Positions 6,196 through 14,978 of a stretch of DNA of 64,000 nucleotides are shown here, in pieces (position 1 is the stretch's first letter; each line of letters starts with the position of its first letter). Position numbers and translations under genes: made by a program. The stretch is from Gammaproteobacteria bacterium (GTDB taxonomy: Bacteria; Pseudomonadota; Gammaproteobacteria; Burkholderiales; Rhodocyclaceae), in contig JAHJPX010000013.1 of the NCBI GenBank assembly GCA_018819515.1, positions 71,332-135,331 on the forward strand. The letters run 5' to 3'. The notes under the pieces are model-generated. The model was not told the origin of the DNA, ran no database searches, and saw only the letters and a list, made by a program, of their open reading frames with translations.

Positions 6196-8733
6196 CTAGG
6201 CCTTCACCACCCTGACCGCGCACTTCTTGAAGTCCGTCTCCTTCGAGATCGGGCAGGTGGCGTCGAGCGTGAGCTTGTTCACCAGCTTGGCTTCGTCGAA
6301 GAAGGGCACGAAGATCAGCCCGCGTGGCGGCTTGTTGCGGCCGCGCGTTTCGATGCGCGCCACCATCTCGCCGCGTCGTGACTGCACCTTGCACTCCATG
6401 CCGCGTTGCAGCTTGCGTGCCTTGGCGTCGTCGGGATGCATGAAGATGACGGCCTCGGGGAAGGCGCGGTGCAGTTCGGCAACGCGCCGGGTCATCGTTC
6501 CCGTGTGCCAGTGTTCGAGGACGCGGCCGGTGCACAGCCACAGGTCGTAGTCCTTGTCCGGCATCTCGGGCGGATCCTGGTAGGGCAGGGCGAAGATCAC
6601 CGCCTTGCCGTCCTTGTGGCCGTAGAACTTCACGCCCTCACCCTTCTTCACATAGGGGTCGTAGCCTTCGCGGAAGCGCCACAGCGTTTCCTTGCCATCG
6701 ACTACCGGCCAGCGCAGGCCGCGCGCGTTGTGATAAACGTCGAACGACGCCAGGTCGTGGCCATGGCCGCGGCCGAATTGGGCGTATTCCTCGAACAGGC
6801 CTTTCTGCACGTAGAAGCCGAAATCCTCGGATTCGTCGTTCGTGTAGTTCTTGATGGCGTGGGCGTTGACCTTGACGGCGTCGGCCTTCGGGTACTTGTT
6901 CACCACCTTGTTGGCGTAGAGGATGTCGTAGAGCGTCTTGCCGCGGTACTCGGGCTTTTTCGCGATCAGTTCGGCCGGCCACACCTCCTCGGCCTTGAAG
7001 CGCTTCGAGAACTCGATGTACTGCCAGAGGTCGGACTTCGATTCGCCCGGCGCCTTCACCTGCTGGCGCCAGAACTGCGTGCGCCGTTCGGCGTTGCCGA
7101 AGGCGCCTTCCTTTTCCACCCACATCGCCGACGGCAGGATCAGGTCGGCGGCCAGCGCCGAGACGGTCGGATAGGCGTCGGAGACGACGATGAAGGTCGC
7201 CGGATTGCGCCAGCCCGGCCATATCTCGCCGTTGATGTTGGGGCCGGCCTGCATGTTGTTGGTGGTCGAGGTCCAGTAGCACTTGAGCTTGCCGTCCTTC
7301 AACGCGCGGCTCTGGGCGACGGCGTGGTAGCCGATCTTTTCGTTGATCGTGCCCTCGGGCAGTTGCCAGAGTTCCTCGGCGAGCTTGCGATGCGCCGGGT
7401 TCATCACCACCATGTCGGCCGGCAGGCGATGGGCGAAGGTGCCGACCTCGCGCGCGGTGCCGCAGGCGGAGGGCTGACCGGTCAGCGAGAACGGCCCGTT
7501 GCCCGGTTCGGATATCTTGCCGACCAGGAGGTGTACGTTGTAGATCATGTTATTCACCCAGGTACCGCGGGTGTGCTGGTTGAAGCCCATGGTCCAGAAC
7601 GACACCACCTTCTTCTTCGGGTCGGCATACAGCTCGGCGAGCTGCTTGAGTTTCTCGACCGATACGCCCGAGAGCTTGCTCACCTTCTCGGCGGTGTACT
7701 CGGAAACGAACTTGGCGAACTCCTCGAAGCTCGATGGGCGCGCGGCATTGGGGTTGTTCTTCGGCTTGCCGTCGGCGCCGGGGTAGCCGTTGAATTTGGC
7801 GTCCTTCTCCAGCGCGTGGTTGGGGCGCAGGCCGAAGCCGATGTCGGTCTCGCCCATCTTGAAGTTCACGTTCTTCTGCACGAAGGCCTGGTTGACCTTG
7901 CCCGTCGAGATGATGTGGTGGCAGATGTAGTTGAGGATGGCGAGGTCGGTCTGTGGCACGAAAATCATGCCGAGGTCGGCGAGGTCGAAGCTGCGATGCT
8001 CGAAGGTGGACAGCACCATCACCTGGGCGTCGGGGTGCGTCAGCCGGCGGTCGGTGATGCGCGACCAGAGGATCGGATGCATCTCAGCCATGTTCGAGCC
8101 CCAGAGTACGAAGGCATCGGCGTGCTCGATGTCGTCGTAGCAGCCCATCGGTTCGTCGATGCCGAAGGTGCGCATGAAGCCGGCCACGGCCGAGGCCATG
8201 CAGTGGCGCGCGTTGGGGTCGAGGTTGTTGCTGCGGAAGCCGGCCTTGTAGAGCTTGGCGGCGGCGTAGCCTTCCCAGACTGTCCACTGGCCGGAGCCGA
8301 ACATGCCGACCGCGCCGGGGCCGTCGCTCTTCAGCGCCGCCTTCCATTTGTCGGCCATCACGTCGAAAGCCTTGTCCCACGACACCGGCGTGAATTCGCC
8401 TTCCTTGTCGTACTGGCCGTTCTTCATGCGCAGCAGCGGCCGCGTCAGGCGGTCGGCGCCGTACATGATCTTCGACAGGAAATAGCCCTTGATGCAATTG
8501 AGGCCACGATTGACCGGCGAGTCGGGGTCGCCCTGGGTGGCGACGACGCGGCCTTTCTGCGTGCCGATCAGCACCGAGCAGCCGGTGCCGCAGAAGCGGC
8601 AGGCGGCCTTGTCCCAGCGAATGTCGGTCGGATCGCCGACCGTGGCGGCAACTGCCGGAAGGGTCATGCCGCCGGCGGCGGCTGCCGCGGCGGCGGCGTT
8701 GATCTTGATGAAATCGCGACGATTGAGTGTCAT
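6196..8733 (-). CDS. napA: Periplasmic nitrate reductase catalytic subunit
   Basis: 845 residues, the usual NapA length. Twin-arginine signal NRRDFIKINAAAAAAA, then a 4Fe-4S site CRFCGTGCSVLIG...NCIKGYF (residues about 46-85), and the molybdenum-ligand Cys in ARHCMASAVAGFMRTFG. The C-terminal MGD-binding domain has VLEHWHTGTMTRR. It reduces nitrate to nitrite in the periplasm with bis-MGD. The start overlaps the napD stop as ATGA. Confidence 0.97.
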   Translation of the reverse strand: MTLNRRDFIKINAAAAAAAAGGMTLPAVAATVGDPTDIRWDKAACRFCGTGCSVLIGTQKGRVVATQGDPDSPVNRGLNCIKGYFLSKIMYGADRLTRPLLRMKNGQYDKEGEFTPVSWDKAFDVMADKWKAALKSDGPGAVGMFGSGQWTVWEGYAAAKLYKAGFRSNNLDPNARHCMASAVAGFMRTFGIDEPMGCYDDIEHADAFVLWGSNMAEMHPILWSRITDRRLTHPDAQVMVLSTFEHRSFDLADLGMIFVPQTDLAILNYICHHIISTGKVNQAFVQKNVNFKMGETDIGFGLRPNHALEKDAKFNGYPGADGKPKNNPNAARPSSFEEFAKFVSEYTAEKVSKLSGVSVEKLKQLAELYADPKKKVVSFWTMGFNQHTRGTWVNNMIYNVHLLVGKISEPGNGPFSLTGQPSACGTAREVGTFAHRLPADMVVMNPAHRKLAEELWQLPEGTINEKIGYHAVAQSRALKDGKLKCYWTSTTNNMQAGPNINGEIWPGWRNPATFIVVSDAYPTVSALAADLILPSAMWVEKEGAFGNAERRTQFWRQQVKAPGESKSDLWQYIEFSKRFKAEEVWPAELIAKKPEYRGKTLYDILYANKVVNKYPKADAVKVNAHAIKNYTNDESEDFGFYVQKGLFEEYAQFGRGHGHDLASFDVYHNARGLRWPVVDGKETLWRFREGYDPYVKKGEGVKFYGHKDGKAVIFALPYQDPPEMPDKDYDLWLCTGRVLEHWHTGTMTRRVAELHRAFPEAVIFMHPDDAKARKLQRGMECKVQSRRGEMVARIETRGRNKPPRGLIFVPFFDEAKLVNKLTLDATCPISKETDFKKCAVRVVKA

Positions 8734-8987
8734 GCCAAAGCCTCCTTGCTGAGACTGTCATCCGAATATTGGTAAACCAGCGATGCGTCGGCGATGCCGT
8801 CGACGAGGTGCAACTGGAGCAGGGAATCCTCGACGCTGTAGCCCTCGCCGTCTTCGAGGGTGACGACGATGCTGCCCGTCGTTGCTTCGGACTGGTGGAT
8901 GGTGGTGCCCGAAATGCCGCGCAGGGCGGCCAGCACTTCCGCATGGCGGTCGGGTCTTGCGCGAACCAGGACTCCCGAGATGTTCAT
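8730..8987 (-). CDS. napD: NapA Tat-signal chaperone NapD
   Basis: 85 residues starting MNISGVLVRARPDR, the family's typical opening (ISSLVV-like strand), followed by VLAALRGISG and IVVTLEDGEGYSVEDSLLQL. NapD binds the NapA twin-arginine signal and holds back export until the cofactor is in place. It is the first gene of the operon; napE and napF are absent. ATG 8987 is chosen over the longer frame because family homology starts there. Confidence 0.92.
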   Translation of the reverse strand: MNISGVLVRARPDRHAEVLAALRGISGTTIHQSEATTGSIVVTLEDGEGYSVEDSLLQLHLVDGIADASLVYQYSDDSLSKEALA

Positions 8988-9058
8988 TGACTTGCCCCCC
9001 CCGGCAAAGTGAATCATCGTGTCGGCAACATCCTGCGCGCACCGGGGAGGCCATTTCC

Positions 9059-9072
9059 TTGACTGCAATCAA
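9059..9072. promoter_or_regulatory. FNR/Dnr-type operator between napD and the hemerythrin gene
   Basis: TTGAC-TGCA-ATCAA matches nine of the ten fixed positions of the FNR/Anr box. It lies 72 bases from the napD start and 57 bases from the hemerythrin start, so one site could serve both divergent operons. A Crp/Fnr-family gene lies 2 kb away. Confidence 0.7.
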
Positions 9073-9128
9073 GGTCGTCCGGCGAGTGCCCAGAGGACAA
9101 TGCGGCATCCCGGTTACGGAGCCGCACT

Positions 9129-9578
9129 ATGCAAGCCACCGAAGTCCTGCCCGATCACCATCGAACCTGCGATGACATCTTTGTCGACGCGGAAAAGTCA
9201 GCCATGGCGGGACGCTGGCAGGAGTGCGCGCAGACTTACGGGCACTTCCGGCGGGAGATCGCGGCGCATTTCTCGACCGAGGAACAGGTGCTGTTTCCGG
9301 CCTTCGAGGCAGCCAGCGGCAGCAGCATGGGGCCGACGCAGATGATGCGCTTGGAGCATGCGCAGATGAATACGCTGATGCACATGCTCGACACCACCAT
9401 CGCGGCCTGCGATCGCGACGGTTTCGCGGGTGCCGCCGAAACCTTGCTGATCATGATGCAGCAGCACAACATGAAGGAGGAGAACATCCTTTATCCGATG
9501 TGCGACCGGGCGCTGGCGGGGCGATCGCTGCCGCTTCGCGAGGAGTTGGCGAATAGAGCGGCGCCATGCCCCACGTGA
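9129..9578 (+). CDS. Hemerythrin HHE-domain protein
   Basis: 149 residues with the di-iron ligand pattern: DHHRTCDD, HFSTEEQVLFP, EHAQMNTLMH and QHNMKEENILYP. Such stand-alone HHE proteins bind O2 or NO or help iron-centre repair; in denitrifiers they sit with NO-responsive genes. The reading frame contains a dispersed repeat copy (EKSAMAGRW, residues about 22-30) between the first and second ligand helices. The 3' end overlaps the next gene by 13 bases. Confidence 0.85.
   Translation: MQATEVLPDHHRTCDDIFVDAEKSAMAGRWQECAQTYGHFRREIAAHFSTEEQVLFPAFEAASGSSMGPTQMMRLEHAQMNTLMHMLDTTIAACDRDGFAGAAETLLIMMQQHNMKEENILYPMCDRALAGRSLPLREELANRAAPCPT
9193..9217 (+). repeat. 25-bp dispersed repeat, copy 5
   Basis: 21 of 25 matches; CCATGG variant. 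It encodes KSAMAGRW in the hemerythrin gene. Confidence 0.88.
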
Positions 9579-9781
9579 TCGACGGGCGCGAAATGGTGCC
9601 GCCGGAGCCGTTGGAAGCGACGCTGGCGGCGCTGGACGGAATGTCCGATGACGACGAACTGTTGTTGCTGCTTTACTGCCGGCCGCATCCGCTGTTCAAC
9701 ATTCTTCGGGGCGAAGGCTACGTTTGGAGCGAGGAGCTGCAGGCGGACGGCACGCGCGAGGTTCGCATCCGCAAAGCGTGA
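9566..9781 (+). CDS. DUF2249-domain small protein
   Basis: 71 residues containing EPLEATLAALDGMSDDDELLLLLYCRPHPLFNIL, the pattern of the DUF2249 (TusA-like fold) family often found beside hemerythrins and NO-metabolism genes. It overlaps the hemerythrin 3' end and is itself overlapped by the next gene (GTGA), so the three are probably co-translated. Confidence 0.75.
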   Translation: MPHVIDGREMVPPEPLEATLAALDGMSDDDELLLLLYCRPHPLFNILRGEGYVWSEELQADGTREVRIRKA

Positions 9782-11100
9782 TCCGGAACGACGCCGGCGT
9801 GCACCCCAATCTATCCTTCGACCAGGCGCCGCCATTTGGCGTGCCGCTGCGCTTTCTGCTGACGGCGCCGTGGTTCGGCGTCGCGGCCGGCCTGCTGCTG
9901 GCGTGGTCGGGTAAGTCAGCCGTGGCGACACGCTGGTCGGCCGACGCGCTGGCCGTCACGCATTTGCTGGTGGCAGGTTATCTGCTGCAGGCGATGAGCG
10001 GCGCGCTGTTCCAGTTCGTGCCGGTCGCGGCTGGAGGCAATGTCTGGCGCCCACGCCTGGTGGCGGCCATCGTTCATCCGCTGTTCATCGTTGCGGCGAT
10101 TGTGCTGGCCGCCGGTTTTCTTTCCTTCGACGGGCGCCTGCTGCGCCTGGCTGCGGGTCTGTTTGCGCCCGCCGTGCTGATTCTTGTGTCGATCGTCGGG
10201 ATGGCGCTCCTGTGCACGCCAGCGCGCGGCGCGACCGTGATGACCCTGCGGCTTGCCGTTGGCGGCCTTGCCGTCACCGTCGCGCTGGGCGTCGTTCTGG
10301 CCGAAGGACTGGCCGGCAGCCACGGTTGGCCGCTGATCGCAATGACGAACGTCCACGCCGCCTGGGGGCTCGGCGGATGGGCGCTGATGCTGGTTCTTGG
10401 CGTCTCCTACTTCGTGGTGCCCATGTTTCAACTGACGCCCCCGTATCCCGCGTCGTTCGCCCGCTGGGCATCGATCGCCCTTGTCGGCGTGCTGGTGGTC
10501 TGGACGCTGCAGCTTTCCGGCGCACCACCCGATTGGCTGCCTCTCGTCTGGTTGGCCGGATTTGCCGTGGCCGGCGCCTATGCCGGACTGACGCTCTCGC
10601 TCCAGCAGCGCCGCCGCCGGCGAGTGACCGACCCGACCTTCCTTTTCTTTCGCGGCGCCATGGCCTGCCTGTTCGTCGCCTTCGTGTCCGCCGGACTGAT
10701 GCTGCTATGGCCCGATCTCGGTCAGGATCCGCGTGCCGCCTGGTGGCTCGGCGTGCTGGTCATCGCGGGCGGTTTCGTGTCGCTGGTCAACGGCATGGCA
10801 TACAAGATCGTGCCCTTCCTTTGCTGGCTGCATTTGCAACGCCTCGCCGGCATCGGTGGAATCGTGCCGAACATGCGGGAGATGCTGACGGAGCGGGCGC
10901 AGAAGAATCAGCTTCGTCTGCATTTCGTTGCCGTCGCATTGCTGCTGGCGGCGACCTTTTACCCGAAAGCCGTCGTTCCGGGCGGGGTCGTCTTTGCGGT
11001 TGCCAGCGCATGGCTGGGGTGGAACCTGATCGGCGCCGCGCGCCGCTACCGCGTGTTCAAAGGTCGTGGTTTCGCAAGAGTCGCAAGTCAGGGATCGTGA
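9778..11100 (+). CDS. Polytopic membrane protein, haem-copper-oxidase-subunit-I-like or NnrS-like
   Basis: About 440 residues and 11-12 membrane helices. His residues occur in helices (VTHLLVAGYLL, NVHAAWGLGGWALMLVLGVSYFVVPMF), as in haem-binding NnrS or oxidase-like proteins, but I cannot assign the family with certainty. GTG 9778 overlaps the DUF2249 stop; GTG 9799 is an alternative. Context with hemerythrin, DUF2249 and a Dnr-like regulator points to NO or nitrite stress. A dispersed repeat copy encodes GKSAVATRW in the first loop. The 3' end overlaps the convergent regulator gene by 44 bases. Confidence 0.65.
   Translation: MIRNDAGVHPNLSFDQAPPFGVPLRFLLTAPWFGVAAGLLLAWSGKSAVATRWSADALAVTHLLVAGYLLQAMSGALFQFVPVAAGGNVWRPRLVAAIVHPLFIVAAIVLAAGFLSFDGRLLRLAAGLFAPAVLILVSIVGMALLCTPARGATVMTLRLAVGGLAVTVALGVVLAEGLAGSHGWPLIAMTNVHAAWGLGGWALMLVLGVSYFVVPMFQLTPPYPASFARWASIALVGVLVVWTLQLSGAPPDWLPLVWLAGFAVAGAYAGLTLSLQQRRRRRVTDPTFLFFRGAMACLFVAFVSAGLMLLWPDLGQDPRAAWWLGVLVIAGGFVSLVNGMAYKIVPFLCWLHLQRLAGIGGIVPNMREMLTERAQKNQLRLHFVAVALLLAATFYPKAVVPGGVVFAVASAWLGWNLIGAARRYRVFKGRGFARVASQGS
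9911..9935 (+). repeat. 25-bp dispersed repeat, copy 6
   Basis: 22 of 25 matches. It encodes KSAVATRW in the loop between the first two membrane helices of the polytopic protein. Confidence 0.9.
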
Positions 11101-11764
11101 TGTTGCGGCCATCAACCTCGATCAGGCGGGAATCGGAAAGATCATGCAGGATGCGCGAAAAGGTCTCCGGCGTCAGGTTGAGCCGCGAGGCGAGGACATG
11201 CTTCGACGCCGGTAGCTTGACGACGACCTGGTTGGCGTGCTCGTCGTCGTGCGGCGCATGCTGGAGCAGGTAGCCGATCAGCCGTTGCGCGCTCGAGCGC
11301 AGCGTGTAGGTCTCAACGTCGGCGATCAGCGAGTGCAGACGCATCGAGAGGCCGGCCAGCATGCGGCGCGAGAAGGCGGGATCGCTGTCGATCAACTGGA
11401 AGATCGCTTCCTTGCCGATATAGACCAGTTGCGTGTCGAGAAGGGCCTCGGCGAAGACCGGAAACGGCCGGTCCATGAACATTACCGCCTCGCCGAAGCT
11501 CTGCTGCGGGCCGATGATTTCGAGCACCTTTTCGTTGCCCTGCGCCGAGGGCAGTGCCAGCTTGATCTGCCCGGTCGCGACCACATAGAACCCGTGGGCT
11601 GGATCGCCCTTGTGGAAAAGTATTTCGCTCTTGGCGAGGCGCTTTTCGCGCGCGGACGCAGCGATGTGCGCGATCTGCTCCGGTGCCAGCGCGGAAAACA
11701 GCGGCAGTTGCGCCAGCAGGGCGGGGATGGCTAGCGCGGGCGAGGGCTTCTTTTCGGTGGTCAT
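11057..11764 (-). CDS. Crp/Fnr-family transcription regulator, Dnr-like
   Basis: 235 residues: an N-terminal cNMP-binding-type beta roll (FHKGDPAHGFYVVATGQIKL) and a C-terminal winged helix (SKHVLASRLNLTPETFSRILHDL). It lacks the N-terminal Cys cluster of FNR, so it is not an Fe-S oxygen sensor; the Dnr/NnrR group, which senses NO through haem, fits the neighbourhood. It converges on the membrane protein gene and may act on the box at 9059-9072. ATG 11764 has only a weak ribosome site; GTG 11782 is possible. Confidence 0.8.
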   Translation of the reverse strand: MTTEKKPSPALAIPALLAQLPLFSALAPEQIAHIAASAREKRLAKSEILFHKGDPAHGFYVVATGQIKLALPSAQGNEKVLEIIGPQQSFGEAVMFMDRPFPVFAEALLDTQLVYIGKEAIFQLIDSDPAFSRRMLAGLSMRLHSLIADVETYTLRSSAQRLIGYLLQHAPHDDEHANQVVVKLPASKHVLASRLNLTPETFSRILHDLSDSRLIEVDGRNITIPDLRLLRNHDL

Positions 11765-11800
11765 CACCGACAAACTTACCACGCGCCGCGGCGCGGTGGT

Positions 11801-12286
11801 TCAGAGCCGGCGGATCTTCTCCAGCAGCGCCGTGGTGGAGCGCTGGTGGATGAAAGGAATCGAGTGAACCGTGCCGCCCCAGCCGATGACCTCGGGGGCG
11901 CCGACGATGCGGTCGACCGGCCAGTCGCCGCCCTTCACCAGCACGTTGGGACGGGCATCGAGGATGCGGGCGATCGGCGTGTCCTCGTCGAACCAGGTGA
12001 CCAGCGAGACGCACTCGAGCGCGGCCAGCACGGCCATGCGGTCTTCGAGACAGTTGATCGGCCGGTCGTCGCCCTTGCCCTGGCGCTTCACCGAGGCGTC
12101 CGTATTGACGGCGACGACCAAACTGGCGCCGAGTGCACGTGCCTGGGCGAGATAGGTGGCATGGCCGCGATGCAGGATGTCGAAGCAACCGTTGGTGAAC
12201 ACCAGCGGTCGTCGCAGCGCCGCCACACGCACTGGCAAGTCGGCCGGCGCGCAAAGCTTGGCCTCGAAGGCCGGCGCGGCGATCAT
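11801..12286 (-). CDS. rfaE2: D-glycero-beta-D-manno-heptose 1-phosphate adenylyltransferase
   Basis: 161 residues; nucleotidyltransferase fold with the HxGH signature in FTNGCFDILHRGH and the segment NVLVKGGDWPVDRIVG. It corresponds to the C-terminal domain of E. coli HldE, here a separate protein as in many betaproteobacteria. It activates heptose 1-phosphate for LPS inner-core synthesis. It is 6 bases downstream of dolP. Confidence 0.9.
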   Translation of the reverse strand: MIAAPAFEAKLCAPADLPVRVAALRRPLVFTNGCFDILHRGHATYLAQARALGASLVVAVNTDASVKRQGKGDDRPINCLEDRMAVLAALECVSLVTWFDEDTPIARILDARPNVLVKGGDWPVDRIVGAPEVIGWGGTVHSIPFIHQRSTTALLEKIRRL

Positions 12287-12292
12287 GGCGGG

Positions 12293-12949
12293 TCAGTTCG
12301 CCCGCGGCGAAGGACTGGAGCTGGAACTCGCGCTGACGTCGAGCCGGTCGGCCTCTTCCTGCGAAATGATCTCGAACAGGCGCACCACTTTCAGGACGCC
12401 CCCTGTCGTGCGGGCGATGTCGACCGCAGCGTCCGCTTCCTTCTGCGTGACCAGGCCGAGCAGGAATACCGTGCCCCATTCGGTGACGACCTTGACGTGG
12501 TTGGCGGCGAAGTAGTGGTAATCGACGAAGCGTGCCTTCACCTTTGAGGTGATGAAGGCGTCGTTGCTGCGGCCGGCCAATGTGCTGGCGCCGCCGATGA
12601 GCAGGTGGTTGCGGACCGCCTTGACGTTCGGGACGCCGGCGACGATTCGTTCGGCCTGGGCCTTGGCGTCCTCGCTCAGGCATTCACCGGTCAGGAGGAC
12701 CGTCCGGTTGAAACTGGTAACGTTGATATGCGTCGCCGAGCCGAACATCTCATCGAGGCGATTGCCGGCGCGGACCTCGATGGCTTCGTCGGCGAGATAG
12801 GTTTCGGAAATACGGCGGTCGGCGACCATCAGCGCACCGGCACCGATGCCGACGACGGCGACGGGAAAGCACCCGGAAAGCGCCGGCATCAGCGCCGCCA
12901 GGGTCAGGCAGAGGACAAGCCGGATAACAGGGCTGCGGGACTTCGTCAT
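12293..12949 (-). CDS. dolP: BON-domain outer-membrane lipoprotein, DolP/YraP family
   Basis: 218 residues. Signal peptide with lipobox (ALSGC), then two BON domains: about residues 50-115 (NVTSFNRTVLLTGECLSEDAKAQAERI) and 125-190 (VKVVTEWGTVFLLGLVTQKEADAAVDIAR). The tail is rich in Ser. DolP supports outer-membrane integrity. Its place after gmhA/diaA and near yraN and rsmI is the conserved yraL-yraP order. ATG 12949 overlaps the upstream gene's stop (ATGA). Confidence 0.85.
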   Translation of the reverse strand: MTKSRSPVIRLVLCLTLAALMPALSGCFPVAVVGIGAGALMVADRRISETYLADEAIEVRAGNRLDEMFGSATHINVTSFNRTVLLTGECLSEDAKAQAERIVAGVPNVKAVRNHLLIGGASTLAGRSNDAFITSKVKARFVDYHYFAANHVKVVTEWGTVFLLGLVTQKEADAAVDIARTTGGVLKVVRLFEIISQEEADRLDVSASSSSSPSPRAN

Positions 12950-13539
12950 TGGGTGTCTCCTAACAAGAGTTCGTCGATGCCATCGCACAGGCAGTGCAGC
13001 GTGAGGAGGTGGACCTCCTGGATTCGCGCCGTCCGGCTGGCGGGCACACAAAGGTTGATGTCGTCGTCGGTCAGCGCGGTGGCCATCTTCCCGCCGTCCT
13101 TGCCGGTGAGGGCGACGACGCGCACGCCGCGTTCGTGCGCCGCCGCCATGGCGGCCAGCACGTTGGGAGAATTGCCCGAAGTCGAGATCGCCAGCAGCAC
13201 GTCGCCGTCGCGGCCGAGGGCGTAGACCTGCTTGGCGAATATCTGGTCGTATTCGTAGTCGTTGGCGATCGAGGTTAGCGTCGAGGTGTCGGTGGTCAGT
13301 GCAATGGCTGCCAGCGGCCCCCGTTCGCGCTCGAACCGGTTCAGCAGTTCCGCGGCGAAATGCTGCGAGTCGGCGGCCGAGCCGCCGTTGCCGCAGGCCA
13401 TGATCTTGCCGCCGGAGCGAAGCGAAGCGACCATGAGCCGGATCGCCTCGGCGATGGGCGCGGCCATGACATCCGCCGCCGCCTGTTTGGTGGCGACGCT
13501 GTCGGAAAACTGGTCCTTGATGCGCTGTTGGAGTTTCAT
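12946..13539 (-). CDS. gmhA: SIS-domain phosphoheptose isomerase / DiaA family
   Basis: 197 residues with the SIS signatures GGKIMACGNGGSAADSQHFAAELLNRF and LLAISTSGNSPNVLAA. GmhA converts sedoheptulose 7-phosphate to heptose 7-phosphate; DiaA is a paralogue that binds DnaA. Gene order (yraN - this - dolP) matches diaA, while the nearby heptose adenylyltransferase favours gmhA. Either or both roles are possible. Confidence 0.85.
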   Translation of the reverse strand: MKLQQRIKDQFSDSVATKQAAADVMAAPIAEAIRLMVASLRSGGKIMACGNGGSAADSQHFAAELLNRFERERGPLAAIALTTDTSTLTSIANDYEYDQIFAKQVYALGRDGDVLLAISTSGNSPNVLAAMAAAHERGVRVVALTGKDGGKMATALTDDDINLCVPASRTARIQEVHLLTLHCLCDGIDELLLGDTQ

Positions 13540-13753
13540 TGCGAAGCGATTCTAGCCGGCCCTTGTGTTTGGAGCGGACGGAATTGAGCGGTTAAAGGAC
13601 AACAAACATCTCGATCAGTAAATGTCGCCATGAACCCGAATGCTGCCGCCAATGGTCGATCCGCACGGCGACCGGAAGCCGGCCAGCGGCGAACTCTGCC
13701 CGAGAATCCCGGCAGTCAGCGCGTGTGTGGACGCGGCGACAGCGAGGAACGGG

Positions 13754-14104
13754 TCAGTCGGCGGAAAACGCATCGCGCAGCCACTCGATCCTCTCGCCGT
13801 CGAGCAGCACGCAGTCGAAGCGACAGGGCAGATCGTGTTGTTGGCCGCGCGCCAGCCAGTGCCGCGCGGCGAGGACGATCTTTGCCCGCTTCGCCGCCGT
13901 GATGCTGTCCGCTGCGCCGCCGTAGTCGCTGCGGCCGCGCAGCCGGACTTCGACGAAAACCACGGTCGAACCGTCGCGGCAGATCAGGTCGATCTCGCCG
14001 CCGCGGACGCGGAAGTTGCGATCGATTACGCGCAACCCCTGTTTGGACAGGAAGCGGGCCGCCGTGTCTTCGCCCGCCGCGCCCTTTGCTTGTGTCGAAG
14101 TCAT
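13754..14104 (-). CDS. yraN: UPF0102 family endonuclease-like protein YraN
   Basis: 116 residues with the family core GEDTAARFLSKQGLRVIDRNFR and GGEIDLICRDGSTVVFVEVRLR, the Holliday-resolvase-like fold. The start at 14104 is only 12 bases from the divergent rsmI start. The 214 bases between its end and the gmhA start hold nothing I recognise. Confidence 0.88.
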   Translation of the reverse strand: MTSTQAKGAAGEDTAARFLSKQGLRVIDRNFRVRGGEIDLICRDGSTVVFVEVRLRGRSDYGGAADSITAAKRAKIVLAARHWLARGQQHDLPCRFDCVLLDGERIEWLRDAFSAD

Positions 14105-14116
14105 CGCGCTGGGACA

Positions 14117-14968
14117 ATGATCGCCATGGACGAAAGCCAAAATGCATTGTATGTCGTCGCCACGCCGATCGGGAATCTCGGCGACATCACCCTGCGGGCG
14201 CTGGAGACGCTGCGCGGCGCGGACATGATCGCATGCGAGGATACCCGTCATGCGCAGGCGCTGTTCGCGCACCACGGCATCGATGCGCAGGCCATGCCGC
14301 TGCATGAGCACAACGAGGCGGCGGCGTCGGTGCGCCTGGTGGAGGCGTTGCGTGCGGGAAGGCGGGTGGCGCTGATTTCCGACGCGGGTACGCCGGGCAT
14401 TTCCGATCCCGGCGCACGCGCCTGCGCGGCGGCGCGCGCGGCGGGCTTTCGCGTCGTGCCGCTGCCCGGCCCCAACGCGGCGATCACGGCGCTGTCGGCC
14501 GCCGGTTTGCCGGATGCGCATTTCCTGTTCATCGGTTTCCTGCCGCCGAAGCCGACCGCGCGCCGCCACGAGATCGAGTCGCTGAAGGGCGTTCCGGCCG
14601 CGCTGGTGTTCTACGAAGCGCCGCATCGCATCGAGGAAACGGTCGCCGATCTCGCCGCGCTGCTCGAGCCGGAGCGGACGCTGGCGGTCGCGCGCGAACT
14701 GACCAAGCTGTTCGAGCAGATCGCCGTCATGCCGTTGGCGGATGGGCCGGCATGGCTGGCCGCCGACGACAATCACCGGCGCGGCGAGTTCGTGCTGGTC
14801 GTTTCGTCGCCACCGCCGCGCGTCGGCATCGATGCCGAAACCGAGCGCGTTCTGAAGGTGCTGTTGGACGAGCTGCCCGTCAAGCAGGCGGCCAAGCTGG
14901 CGGCAACGATCACCGGGTCGGCGAAGAACGCGCTTTACGAGCGGGCCTTGCAACTGAAGGACGGATAG
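14117..14968 (+). CDS. rsmI: 16S rRNA (cytidine1402-2'-O)-methyltransferase
   Basis: 283 residues, tetrapyrrole-methylase fold: LYVVATPIGNLGDITLRALETL at the start, CEDTRHAQALF, GTPGISDPGA and PLPGPNAAITALSAAGLP. It methylates C1402 of 16S rRNA with SAM. ATG 14117 or the in-frame ATG 14126 may be used. Confidence 0.93.
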   Translation: MIAMDESQNALYVVATPIGNLGDITLRALETLRGADMIACEDTRHAQALFAHHGIDAQAMPLHEHNEAAASVRLVEALRAGRRVALISDAGTPGISDPGARACAAARAAGFRVVPLPGPNAAITALSAAGLPDAHFLFIGFLPPKPTARRHEIESLKGVPAALVFYEAPHRIEETVADLAALLEPERTLAVARELTKLFEQIAVMPLADGPAWLAADDNHRRGEFVLVVSSPPPRVGIDAETERVLKVLLDELPVKQAAKLAATITGSAKNALYERALQLKDG

Positions 14969-14978
14969 AATCGCGATC

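Noticed and set aside
6406..8775. 789-codon frame opposite napA
   Set aside because: High-GC shadow of napA with no domain features; the napA frame is unambiguous.
13540..13753. Short frames between gmhA and yraN
   Set aside because: No ribosome sites, no hydrophobic or domain signals.
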